Shown here in pieces: positions 1 to 6,198 of a stretch of DNA of 11,722 bases. Positions within the stretch are counted from its first letter, which is position 1. Each line of letters begins with the position of its first letter. The position numbers and the translations under genes are program-made. Below the pieces are notes generated by a model. It ran no database searches and was not told the origin of the DNA. It saw only the letters and a program-made list of their open reading frames with translations. The stretch is taken from NCBI GenBank assembly GCA_019422905.1, contig JAHZCM010000030.1, positions 1 to 11,722 of the forward strand. The letters run 5' to 3'. Origin of the DNA: Oscillospiraceae bacterium (GTDB lineage Bacteria; Bacillota; Clostridia; Oscillospirales; Acutalibacteraceae).

Positions 1-1474
1 GCACTTCCCGGATATGCAGCTCTCCGGCAATGGCACGCGCGGCATTCTCATGATCGCCGGTCAGAAGCGCCGGCTGCACCCGCAGAGCCGAAAGCCGCCG
101 GATCATGCCGGCGCTTTCCGGACGCAGTGTGTCGGAAAGCGCCAGGTAGCCCGCAAACACTCCGTCCACAGCAACAAATGTAATCGTGCACCCCTTCGCC
201 CTGTGCGTTTCCGCATCGGCCCGCACAGCGTCCGGCAAACCGATGCCTTCCTGTTCCAGCAGCTTGGCGCTGCCAGCCAGAACCGGTTTCCCCAAAACCC
301 GCGCCGCAACGCCAAGGCCGGGAAGCATGCGGAATTCCTCCGCCTGCGGAACCGCTTCATCTGTTTCCGCCCGGTAACACTGCACAATGGCTTTTCCGAG
401 CGGATGCTCGGAAAATTGCTCCGCGGCCGCCGCCAGCGCATAAAGCGCTTCCCGCGTGTATCGGGGGGAAACGCTCCGCACTGCCGCAACCTGCGGTGTC
501 CCCTGCGTTAGCGTGCCGGTTTTGTCAAACGCAACCTTTGTCACGGCAGCGAGCCGCTCCAGCGCATCCCCCTCACGGACCAAAAAGCCATGCTTCGTCG
601 CATTCCCGATCGCCGCCATCACGGCGGTCGGCGTGGCGAGCACCAGCGCGCATGGGCAGAAAACGACGAGGATCGTGACCGCGCGAATAATCTGACCGGA
701 AATGATCCATGTCAGCAGCGCCGCAGACAGCGCGATCACAACAATCCATGTCGCCCAGCGGTCCGCGATGCCCACGATTTTAGCTTTGCCTGCGTCCGCA
801 GACTGTACCAGACGGATCATCCGCTGAATAGAGCTGTCCGCGCCGACCTTTACCGCTTTCATCTCAAAAGCGCCGAACTGGTTGACCGTCCCGCTCGAAA
901 CCGAATCGCCGGCCCCTTTGTCCACGGGAAGTGATTCGCCGGTCATAACAGCCTGATTGACGGAGGTCTGGCCGGAAAGAATCACGCCGTCCACCGGCAC
1001 GGTTTCACCGGGCAGCACCCGGAGCACATCGCCGACCGCCACCTGTTCCGCCGGAACGATGCGCTCTTCACTGCCGGTGCAGATGCGCGCCGTCTGCGGT
1101 GTGAGGCGGACGAGTCTTTCTATGCCTGCACGCGCCTTAGCGACCGTCATATCCTCCAGCAGAGCGCCGAGCTGCATGATAAACGCAACTTCACCCGCCG
1201 CAAAATCCTCCCCGATGCAGATGGACGCAATCAGGGCGAGCGAAACCAGGACGTCGGCCTTGATATCAAAGGCGGTGACAAGGCCGATAACGGCCTCCAA
1301 AACAATCGGTACACCGCACAGCACAATGGAAACCCACGCCGCATTGAACGGAAGCGGGAACGGGTCAAAAATACTGACAAGCAGGCTGGCGCCGGAAAGG
1401 ACGAGAAAGGCAATGTCCTTCCTGGTTCCGCCAAGCTCCAGAACGTGTTCAATTGTTTCCGTAATTTTTCGCAT
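1..1474 (-). CDS. Heavy-metal-translocating P1B-type ATPase (C-terminus beyond window)
   Basis: Integral-membrane ATP-driven metal exporter. The minus-strand frame is open from 1474 to the window edge (491 codons visible). In order it shows paired hydrophobic helices (about residues 22-107), the actuator-domain TGES motif (T178-S181), the transmembrane metal site C273-P-C275, the phosphorylated aspartate in DKTGT (D317), the SEHPLG motif (H357) and TGD (T472-D474). The GDGxNDAPAL hinge and the last helices, roughly 130 residues, lie outside. There is no N-terminal HMA or Cys-rich metal-binding domain. The CPC context is CPCALVLATPTAV, which reads between copper (CPCALGLATPT) and zinc/cadmium (CPCALV.STP) types, so the metal is undecided; the neighbouring CsoR-type repressor favours Cu(I). 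The start chosen is ATG 1474, with AAAGGAA about 13 nt upstream, a slightly long spacing. An in-frame ATG at 1549 would add 25 residues (including a Cys-Cys pair) but has only a weak Shine-Dalgarno sequence. Confidence 0.93.
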   Translation of the reverse strand, partial: MRKITETIEHVLELGGTRKDIAFLVLSGASLLVSIFDPFPLPFNAAWVSIVLCGVPIVLEAVIGLVTAFDIKADVLVSLALIASICIGEDFAAGEVAFIMQLGALLEDMTVAKARAGIERLVRLTPQTARICTGSEERIVPAEQVAVGDVLRVLPGETVPVDGVILSGQTSVNQAVMTGESLPVDKGAGDSVSSGTVNQFGAFEMKAVKVGADSSIQRMIRLVQSADAGKAKIVGIADRWATWIVVIALSAALLTWIISGQIIRAVTILVVFCPCALVLATPTAVMAAIGNATKHGFLVREGDALERLAAVTKVAFDKTGTLTQGTPQVAAVRSVSPRYTREALYALAAAAEQFSEHPLGKAIVQCYRAETDEAVPQAEEFRMLPGLGVAARVLGKPVLAGSAKLLEQEGIGLPDAVRADAETHRAKGCTITFVAVDGVFAGYLALSDTLRPESAGMIRRLSALRVQPALLTGDHENAARAIAGELHIREV

Positions 1475-1521
1475 ATGGCTTATCACTTTCCTTTCTGTGC
1501 GGCAGCACCTCTCTTTTTCCG

Positions 1522-1574
1522 CGGCGCCGAAAAGCCCTTGGGGATGCATTCACCCGCACAGGCTTTCGGCGCCG
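1522..1574 (-). other. Hairpin in the ATPase 5' leader
   Basis: In the predicted untranslated leader of the metal ATPase, CGGCGCCGAAAGCC (1574-1561) can pair with GGCTTTTCGGCGCCG (1536-1522). This gives a 14-bp stem with one bulged base and a 24-nt loop. No U-tract follows on the minus strand, so it is not a simple terminator. It may stabilise the mRNA or affect initiation; the loop contains the alternative in-frame ATG at 1549. The function is inferred only. Confidence 0.45.
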
Positions 1575-1600
1575 GAAATCAACGGCCGCCGCACGCTCAA

Positions 1601-1616
1601 TATACCCATAGATGTA
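1601..1616. promoter_or_regulatory. Second, degenerate CsoR-like half-operator
   Basis: TATACCCATAGATGTA matches 13 of 16 bases of the main operator region (TATACCTATAGGGGTA, 1626-1641) and is displaced by exactly 25 bp. It lies just downstream of the predicted transcription start of the ATPase. It could be a second binding site for the CsoR-like repressor, but only one half (ATACCC) looks strong. Confidence 0.35.
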
Positions 1617-1623
1617 CGCCTAT

Positions 1624-1652
1624 ATTATACCTATAGGGGTATGGGTTGTCAA
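1624..1652 (-). promoter_or_regulatory. Sigma-A promoter of the metal ATPase
   Basis: On the minus strand the -35 is TTGACA (1652-1647), followed by a 17-bp spacer and the -10 TATAAT (1629-1624). Both hexamers are perfect consensus at optimal spacing, so the promoter should be strong unless repressed. The predicted start is near 1617, giving a leader of about 143 nt. The spacer holds the CsoR-like operator, so repressor binding would directly exclude RNA polymerase. Confidence 0.85.
1627..1642. promoter_or_regulatory. CsoR-type operator in the ATPase promoter spacer
   Basis: ATACC (1627-1631) and GGTAT (1638-1642) form an inverted repeat around TATAGG, reading ATACCTATAGGGGTAT. This resembles known CsoR operators of the TACCC..GGGGTA kind, such as the one before B. 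subtilis copZA. The site overlaps the end of the -10 and most of the -35/-10 spacer of the ATPase promoter. The repressor encoded next door (1713-1988) is the obvious ligand; that link is an inference from position and motif. Confidence 0.7.
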
Positions 1653-1660
1653 AGGGCAAA

Positions 1661-1686
1661 TAAAAAAAGGGCGGCCCGAACCGCCC
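1661..1686 (-). terminator. Rho-independent terminator of csoR
   Basis: Minus strand: stem GGGCGG (1686-1681), six-base loop, CCGCCC (1674-1669), then seven U residues (1668-1662). It lies 27 nt past the csoR stop and just before the -35 of the ATPase, so the two genes are separate transcription units although they face the same way. Confidence 0.85.
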
Positions 1687-1712
1687 CCAAAACAAACTGC
1701 TTTCGAAAATGA

Positions 1713-1988
1713 TCAGGTCATATTCGCAAACCGCTCGACCGCTTTTGTAAAGCTCTCGATGGTCTTGTCCGCATCGCCGTTCTCGATGCCATCGCGCACA
1801 CAATGCTTGATGTGCCCTTCCAGCACGACCTGCCCGGCCTTGTGCAGCGCCGATTTCGCGGCGTTGATTTGCGAAAGGATATCCTCGCAGGGCACATCCT
1901 CGTCGATCATCCGGTCAATCGCCTGTACCTGCCCGATGATTTTTTTCAGCCTGCGGTGCAGATTTTCCGAATCCATGCATTGTCTCAT
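1713..1988 (-). CDS. csoR: CsoR-family metal-sensing transcriptional repressor
   Basis: A 91-residue all-helical DUF156/CsoR repressor. The three Cu(I) ligands of the family are present at the expected spacing: C34, H59 and C63 (PCEDI and GHIKHC segments), the same 25+4 residue spacing as C36/H61/C65 of M. tuberculosis CsoR. The residue before the first Cys is Pro, not the Tyr of well-studied copper sensors, so metal choice or allostery may differ. Apo-protein should bind operator DNA and release it when metal is bound. The start at 1988 is chosen because AAGGAAGGG sits 7 nt upstream; an ATG 39 nt further out (2027) has no ribosome binding site. It has its own promoter (2039-2067) and terminator. 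The divergence from TcrR/CstR/FrmR sensors is judged only by the Cys-His-Cys set. Confidence 0.9.
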   Translation of the reverse strand: MRQCMDSENLHRRLKKIIGQVQAIDRMIDEDVPCEDILSQINAAKSALHKAGQVVLEGHIKHCVRDGIENGDADKTIESFTKAVERFANMT

Positions 1989-2038
1989 CCGTGTTCCCTT
2001 CCTTCCGCCGTTTTTAGCTGCCGCCATGGTCTATGTTT

Positions 2039-2067
2039 ATTGTATCGGCGGCGCCGCAATTTGTCAA
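2039..2067 (-). promoter_or_regulatory. csoR promoter
   Basis: Minus strand: TTGACA (2067-2062), 17-bp spacer, TACAAT (2044-2039). The predicted start is near 2032, leaving a leader of about 44 nt before the csoR ATG. The spacer contains the perfect palindrome GCGGCGCCGC (2048-2057). It does not resemble the TACC/GGTA operator, so csoR may not be controlled in the same way as the ATPase. Confidence 0.75.
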
Positions 2068-2099
2068 GAAAGAAATCGCCTGTTCCGGCCGCCTCCGGC

Positions 2100-2131
2100 A
2101 TTTCCATATTCCGCTGTAAATCCATGGAAAT
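2100..2131. repeat. Inverted repeat just upstream of the ppk2 promoter
   Basis: ATTTCCAT (2100-2107) and ATGGAAAT (2124-2131) are perfect 8-bp inverted copies 16 bp apart. They end 3 bp before the -35 of the ppk2 promoter, where an activator or repressor could act. No regulator is identified. Confidence 0.4.
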
Positions 2132-2134
2132 ATC

Positions 2135-2163
2135 TTGCTTTTTACTTGGTATAGTGATACAAT
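2135..2163 (+). promoter_or_regulatory. Promoter of the PPK2 gene
   Basis: TTGCTT (2135-2140), 17-bp spacer, TACAAT (2158-2163). The predicted start is near 2170, giving a leader of about 70 nt that ends in AGGAGGGG, 8 nt before the ATG at 2239. It is divergent from the csoR promoter. Confidence 0.7.
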
Positions 2164-2238
2164 ATTTATATCAATTCAGGCGAAAAATATAGGGTAATTT
2201 CCGATATAACCCACAAAGCAACAGGAGGGGAAGCCTTT

Positions 2239-3741
2239 ATGCTGGAAAAGATCGATTTATCGAAGAAAATGAGCAAAAAAGAATTCAACACGCTGATGCG
2301 GGAGCTGGATGCAAAGCTCGGCCGCCTGCAGCGCACCTGCAAGGAAAAACGCATTCCGGTCATCATTGCCGTGGAGGGCTTCGGGGCGGCGGGTAAGGGC
2401 ACGCTGATCAACCGCCTGATTGAGCCGCTCGACCCGCGCGGCTTCAAGGTATATACGACGCAGAGCGAGACGGAAAACGAGCACTACCACCCGTTCCTGT
2501 GGCGCTTTTGGAATATGATGCCCGGCAAGGGACGCATTTCGATTCTCGACCGCAGTTGGTACCGCATTCTGTTGAACGACCGCTTCGACGGCAAAACCGA
2601 TGCGAAAAGCCTTGCGACGGCGGCCGATGAAATCAATTCCTTCGAGCAGCTTCTGACGGACGACAATATCGTGCTCATCAAGCTGTTCCTCGTCATCTCT
2701 CAAAAGGAGCAGAAAAAGCGACTGAAAAAGCTGTCGGAATCCAAGGAGACCGCCTGGCGCGTCACAGACGGCGACTGGAAGCGCTGCGACCGCTACAACG
2801 AATATTTCCGGCTCACCGAAGAGGCCCTCGAAAAAACCGACCGCGACAATGCGCCGTGGACGATTATCGAATCCGAAAGCCGCGAGTATGCCGCCGCCAA
2901 AGCGGCGTCGACCGTGGTGAAGCGGCTGGAGGAGGCCATTGCGGAAGCGGACCGGCGCGCGGCGCTTCCAAAGGAAAGCGTTGCGGAAAGCGCCGCAATT
3001 TATCCGGACGCCTTCCGCGCCTCCGCGCTTCAGGGCGTCGATCTCTCAAAATCTCTCACGAAGGAGCAGTATCAGAAGCAGCTCAAGGAGCTGCAGAAGA
3101 AGCTCTCCCGCCTGCATGGCGAGCTTTACCGGCGGCGCATTCCTGTGGTTCTCGCGTTTGAGGGCTGGGACGCAGGCGGCAAGGGCGGCGCAATCAAACG
3201 GCTGACGCAGGCGCTCGACCCCCGCGGCTACGCGGTGCAGCCCGTTTCCTCGCCGAACGACCTCGAAAAATCCCACCACTATCTGTGGCGCTTCTGGACC
3301 GCGGTTCCGAAAGCGGGCCATATCGCGATTTTCGACCGCTCGTGGTATGGGCGCGTCATGGTGGAGCGCATTGAAGGCTTCTGTACAGGCAACGAGTGGC
3401 GGCGCGCCTACAAGGACATCAACGCCATGGAGGAAAGCTGGGCAAACAGCGGCTGCATTATCCTGAAATTCTGGATGCACATCGACAAGGACGAGCAGGA
3501 ACGCCGCTTCAAGGAGCGGCAGGAAAATCCCGACAAGCAGTGGAAAATCACGGATGAAGACTGGCGCAACCGCGCAAAATGGGATCAGTATGAGGTCGCC
3601 GTAGACGAAATGCTGGTGCGCACCTCCACCACCTATGCGCCGTGGATCATTGTGGAGGCCAACAGCAAGTATTATGCGCGCATCAAGGTGCTGCAGACCG
3701 TCGTCGACGCCATTGAAGCGCGTTTGAAGGAGCACAAATAA
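2239..3741 (+). CDS. pap: Two-domain PPK2: polyphosphate:AMP phosphotransferase
   Basis: Cytosolic enzyme expected to transfer a phosphate from polyphosphate to AMP, giving ADP. At 500 residues it matches the double-domain (class II) PPK2 family. Domain 1 (about 10-235) has a Walker A-like loop G47-F-G-A-A-G-K53-G and a Walker B-like DRSWY (D104-Y108). Domain 2 (about 265-495) has the canonical G-W-D311-A-G-G-K315-G and DRSWYGR (D366-R372). The Asp within the Walker A loop, thought to position the nucleotide phosphate, is Gly49 in domain 1, and the Gly after DRSWY is Arg109. Domain 1 is therefore probably structural or regulatory and domain 2 catalytic, in line with what is known of fused PPK2s. 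The start has AGGAGGGG 8 nt upstream. It is a single-gene transcript with its own promoter and a terminator shared with tag. Confidence 0.92.
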   Translation: MLEKIDLSKKMSKKEFNTLMRELDAKLGRLQRTCKEKRIPVIIAVEGFGAAGKGTLINRLIEPLDPRGFKVYTTQSETENEHYHPFLWRFWNMMPGKGRISILDRSWYRILLNDRFDGKTDAKSLATAADEINSFEQLLTDDNIVLIKLFLVISQKEQKKRLKKLSESKETAWRVTDGDWKRCDRYNEYFRLTEEALEKTDRDNAPWTIIESESREYAAAKAASTVVKRLEEAIAEADRRAALPKESVAESAAIYPDAFRASALQGVDLSKSLTKEQYQKQLKELQKKLSRLHGELYRRRIPVVLAFEGWDAGGKGGAIKRLTQALDPRGYAVQPVSSPNDLEKSHHYLWRFWTAVPKAGHIAIFDRSWYGRVMVERIEGFCTGNEWRRAYKDINAMEESWANSGCIILKFWMHIDKDEQERRFKERQENPDKQWKITDEDWRNRAKWDQYEVAVDEMLVRTSTTYAPWIIVEANSKYYARIKVLQTVVDAIEARLKEHK

Positions 3742-3756
3742 TCGCTGTAGACAAAC

Positions 3757-3788
3757 AACCGGGGCCGCAAAAATCCGCGGTCCCGGTT
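3757..3788. terminator. Hairpin terminator between convergent ppk2 and tag
   Basis: AACCGGGGCCGC (3757-3768) pairs with GCGGTCCCGGTT (3777-3788) with one G-U pair and an 8-base loop. On the plus strand it is followed by CTCTCTATTTT, a moderately U-rich tail. On the minus strand the tail is poorer, so it mainly serves ppk2 and may slow tag transcripts too. Confidence 0.7.
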
Positions 3789-3792
3789 CTCT

Positions 3793-4338
3793 CTATTTTG
3801 CCAATAAGGGGTATTTAAAGCAGCACGCATCGTGATCGTTGATCAGCCCGGCTGTCTGCATATGCGCGTAAATCACCGTTTTTCCAAGGTATTTGAAGCC
3901 GCGCTTTTTCAGATCCCGGCTGATTCTCTCCGAAACCGGACTGAACGCCGCGTTCTCTCCGCGCATCGTTTTGTTATCCACAAAAGCCCAGAAATACGCG
4001 TCAAAGCTGCCGAACTCCGCTTGCAGATCCATAAACCGCTGCGCATTGCCCACAAGCGCGCGGATTTTACCGGCCGACCGGATGATTTCCGGATTCCCGA
4101 GCAGCGCCCGGATCTTCTCTTCATCGTACCGCGCGATCTTCTCATAGTCAAAGCCGTCAAATGCCGCGCGCATCGCCTCGCGCTTTTTCAGGATCGTCAG
4201 CCAGCTCAGGCCGCACTGCATCACCTCCAGGCACAGATATTCAAAATGAATTTTGTCGTCATGCAGCGGCTGCCCCCACTCCGCGTCGTGATATTGAACC
4301 GCCAGCGGATGGCAGTTTGCCCACGCACATCTCTGCAT
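3793..4338 (-). CDS. tag: DNA-3-methyladenine glycosylase I
   Basis: Base-excision repair enzyme that removes 3-methyladenine from alkylated DNA. The 181-residue length is normal for the family. The zinc ligands known from E. coli Tag are all present: C4, H17, H169 and C173, in MQRC, YHDAEW and NDHDACC. So are the base-pocket residues Y16, E38 (CLEVMQCGLSW) and W46, and the KKREAMR segment. The start has AGGAG 9 nt upstream. It has its own promoter and is divergent from the XRE gene and convergent with ppk2. Nothing suggests adaptive-response regulation. Confidence 0.95.
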   Translation of the reverse strand: MQRCAWANCHPLAVQYHDAEWGQPLHDDKIHFEYLCLEVMQCGLSWLTILKKREAMRAAFDGFDYEKIARYDEEKIRALLGNPEIIRSAGKIRALVGNAQRFMDLQAEFGSFDAYFWAFVDNKTMRGENAAFSPVSERISRDLKKRGFKYLGKTVIYAHMQTAGLINDHDACCFKYPLLAK

Positions 4339-4379
4339 ACCCGCACGCTCCTTTCTCGAACGTATCTTCGTATGAGATC

Positions 4380-4408
4380 AGTATACCGGATTCTTCCTGA
4401 AAAGGCAA
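4380..4408 (-). promoter_or_regulatory. tag promoter
   Basis: Minus strand: TTGCCT (4408-4403), 17-bp spacer, TATACT (4385-4380). It gives a short leader of about 35 nt before the tag ATG. Confidence 0.65.
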
Positions 4409-4490
4409 GCAAAATTCCTTTTATCCGAAAAACATTAAAAATACGGCGATCCATCAAAAAGCAACCGCAGGTTGACGGATTGACTGCGCC

Positions 4491-4517
4491 CGTTTGGTGG
4501 CGCGCAACCGCCAAACG
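4491..4517. promoter_or_regulatory. Inverted-repeat operator candidate before the XRE gene
   Basis: CGTTTGGTGG (4491-4500) and CCGCCAAACG (4508-4517) are inverted copies with one mismatch and a 7-bp spacer. The repeat ends 3 bp before the -10 (4521-4526) and covers the whole -35 region. That is the usual place for an autoregulatory operator of an XRE-type protein. Confidence 0.6.
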
Positions 4518-4520
4518 CGC

Positions 4521-4526
4521 TATACT
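4521..4526 (+). promoter_or_regulatory. -10 element of the XRE-membrane protein gene
   Basis: TATACT at 4521-4526 has no good -35 at 17 bp (TGGCGC lies there, inside the inverted repeat). The promoter may therefore be weak or dependent on a regulator bound at 4491-4517. The leader to the ATG at 4585 is about 52 nt. Confidence 0.5.
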
Positions 4527-4584
4527 GAGTGCAGAACAGAGGGCGGCAAAGTCCTCAAAATGATCAAACGGAGGGAAACCCTAT

Positions 4585-5580
4585 ATGATTCTGGCAGACA
4601 AAATAATCCGGCTGAGAAAAAAGAACGGCTGGTCGCAGGAGGAGCTGGCGGAAAAAATGAGTGTCACCCGGCAGGCGGTATCAAAATGGGAGGGCGCGCA
4701 ATCCGTTCCCGACCTCGGGAAAATTCTGCAGCTCAGCGCGCTTTTCGGCGTAACGACCGACTATCTGCTCAAGGATGAGCTCGAAGAGGAGATTTTTACA
4801 AATGCGGACGCAGACCCCGCCGTGCGGCGCGTGACCCTATCCGAAGCGCATGCATTTTTGCAGGAGCGCAAGGCCGCATCCGTCCGGATTGCGGGCGCAA
4901 CCTTCCTTTGCATCGTGTCTGTGCTGCCGCTTCTGCTGCTCGGCGCTGCCTCAGAGGTTCCCGCCTTTGGGATTTCCGAAAATCTTGCGGCGGGTATCGG
5001 CCTTGCGGCTTTGCTCATCATGGTCGCGGCGGCTGTCGCCATTTTCATTACCTGCGGTTCAAAAAATGCGCCGTATGCTTTTCTCGACAAGGAGCCCTTT
5101 GACGCCGAGTACGGCGTCAGGGGCATGGTGAAAGAAGCGCAGAGCAATTACCGCAGCACATATACACGCTGCAATATTCTCGGCGTCTGCCTCTGCGTGC
5201 TGTCTCCGATCACTTTGCTCACCGGCGCATGCTTTGTAAACGAATCCGATCCCGGAAGCGTCTTTGCGCTCGTTGCGCTGCTTGCCGTCACGATGCTGGT
5301 CGCGGGCATCGGCGTCGTCTTTCTTCTCATAGCCGGCGTGCGCTGGGCAAGCATGCAGAAGCTGCTCGAGGAGGGTGAATACACCGCACGCGAAAAGAAG
5401 AGGCTGGGCTTTTTGGAGGCCGTCAGCACCGCCTACTGGCTCGCAGCCACCGCCATTTATCTTGGCTGGAGCTTTTCGACGGACAACTGGAAATCGACGT
5501 GGATCGTCTGGCCGATTGCCGGCGTCCTCTTCGCCGCCGTCCGGGTTATCTGCAACCTGCTGGCGGACAGGAGAAAATAA
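4585..5580 (+). CDS. XRE-family regulator with C-terminal membrane domain
   Basis: A 331-residue protein. Residues 1-62 form a Cro/C1-type helix-turn-helix (SQEELAEKMSVTRQAVSKWE, 17-36, is the two-helix core). After a charged linker there are six predicted membrane helices, near 103-120, 134-157, 197-216, 226-250, 277-296 and 304-325. The architecture is common in Clostridia as a membrane-tethered regulator, but the signal sensed and the target genes are unknown. GGAGGG lies 9 nt before the ATG. It is transcribed alone, ends at a hairpin, and faces the GNAT gene. The inverted repeat by its -10 suggests autoregulation. The C-terminal domain is not one I can name. Confidence 0.88.
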   Translation: MILADKIIRLRKKNGWSQEELAEKMSVTRQAVSKWEGAQSVPDLGKILQLSALFGVTTDYLLKDELEEEIFTNADADPAVRRVTLSEAHAFLQERKAASVRIAGATFLCIVSVLPLLLLGAASEVPAFGISENLAAGIGLAALLIMVAAAVAIFITCGSKNAPYAFLDKEPFDAEYGVRGMVKEAQSNYRSTYTRCNILGVCLCVLSPITLLTGACFVNESDPGSVFALVALLAVTMLVAGIGVVFLLIAGVRWASMQKLLEEGEYTAREKKRLGFLEAVSTAYWLAATAIYLGWSFSTDNWKSTWIVWPIAGVLFAAVRVICNLLADRRK

Positions 5581-5603
5581 CGGCAAAGATCGTAACAGAA
5601 GTA

Positions 5604-5640
5604 CAGACCGGGAAAAGCTATTTTCCCCGGTCTGCTTTGC
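5604..5640 (+). terminator. Terminator after the XRE gene
   Basis: CAGACCGGG...AAAA (from 5604) pairs with TTTT...CCCGGTCTG (to 5634), a 9-bp GC-rich stem continued by four A-U pairs past one bulged base. It is followed by CTTTGC and more T residues. It lies between convergent genes and may also act on the GNAT transcript. Confidence 0.75.
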
Positions 5641-5655
5641 TTTAACAAGCTGTAT

Positions 5656-6084
5656 TTACAGAAGAATCATACCTTCGCCCAGATCCGCATCTCTGCGCGA
5701 CACGAATCCGAATTTCTCGTAGAAGCCCTCTTTTCCTTTGGATGCGCCGAGATACGTCCGCAAATTCGGGCTGAAGGATTTCAGGCGCTTGACCTCCCCC
5801 AGAATATGCTCCATCAGCCGCGAGCCGATCTGCCGCCCCTGATAATCCGGCGCGACCATGACGTCCTGAATGTAGGCAAACAGCGCCTTATCGCCAATCA
5901 GTCTGGCATACCCCACCATCCGCCCGCCGTCATAGGCGCAGACGGAATAAACCGTATTCTCCAGGGCTTCCCGGACTATGTGCTCCGGCTCGGTTCCCCA
6001 GCCGACCTGCCCGGTCAGATCGTTATATTCCTGCACTGCGGGGATTTTCTCTACAAATTCAATCATTCTATACGCCTGAACCAT
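5656..6084 (-). CDS. GNAT family N-acetyltransferase
   Basis: A 142-residue single-domain acetyl-CoA-dependent acyltransferase. The core beta strand and pyrophosphate-binding loop read QDVMVAPDYQGRQIGSRLM (Q73-M91). The Q82-G-R-Q-I-G87 loop fits the Q/RxxGxG/A motif except for Gln at the inner glycine position. The FYEKFGFVSR segment near residue 120 is the usual GNAT strand 5-helix 4 ending. The substrate cannot be read from the sequence. The ATG at 6084 has AAGGG 7 nt upstream and is preferred over the in-frame Met7. The promoter is not clear. The gene stands alone between two terminators. Confidence 0.9.
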   Translation of the reverse strand: MVQAYRMIEFVEKIPAVQEYNDLTGQVGWGTEPEHIVREALENTVYSVCAYDGGRMVGYARLIGDKALFAYIQDVMVAPDYQGRQIGSRLMEHILGEVKRLKSFSPNLRTYLGASKGKEGFYEKFGFVSRRDADLGEGMILL

Positions 6085-6139
6085 TGATTTTCCCTTTCTC
6101 TTATTCTTTTCCGCTTAAGGGGCAGGCCGTGGAAAACGG

Positions 6140-6173
6140 CAATGAAAACAGCGGCAGGGAGTTCTCCCCGCCG
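6140..6173 (-). terminator. Terminator of the aldo/keto reductase gene
   Basis: Minus strand: CGGCGGGGAG (6173-6164), AA loop, CTCCCTGCCG (6161-6152), followed by CTGTTTTCATT. The 10-bp stem has one G-U pair; the two-base loop implies that one inner pair opens. It begins 25 nt past the reductase stop. Confidence 0.7.
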
Positions 6174-6198
6174 CCGTATTTGTTGCTTATGAAACCGA

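Noticed and set aside
957..1712. Plus-strand open frame of 251 codons opposite the metal ATPase
   Set aside because: Ser/Thr-rich shadow of the P-type ATPase, which carries all expected motifs on the minus strand.
3046..3735. Minus-strand open frame opposite PPK2 domain 2
   Set aside because: No motif or ribosome binding site; the PPK2 frame is strongly supported.
4472..4485. TTGACG and TTGACT as -35 boxes for the XRE gene
   Set aside because: They lie 35 bp or more before TATACT (4521), and no -10 is present at 16-18 bp from either.
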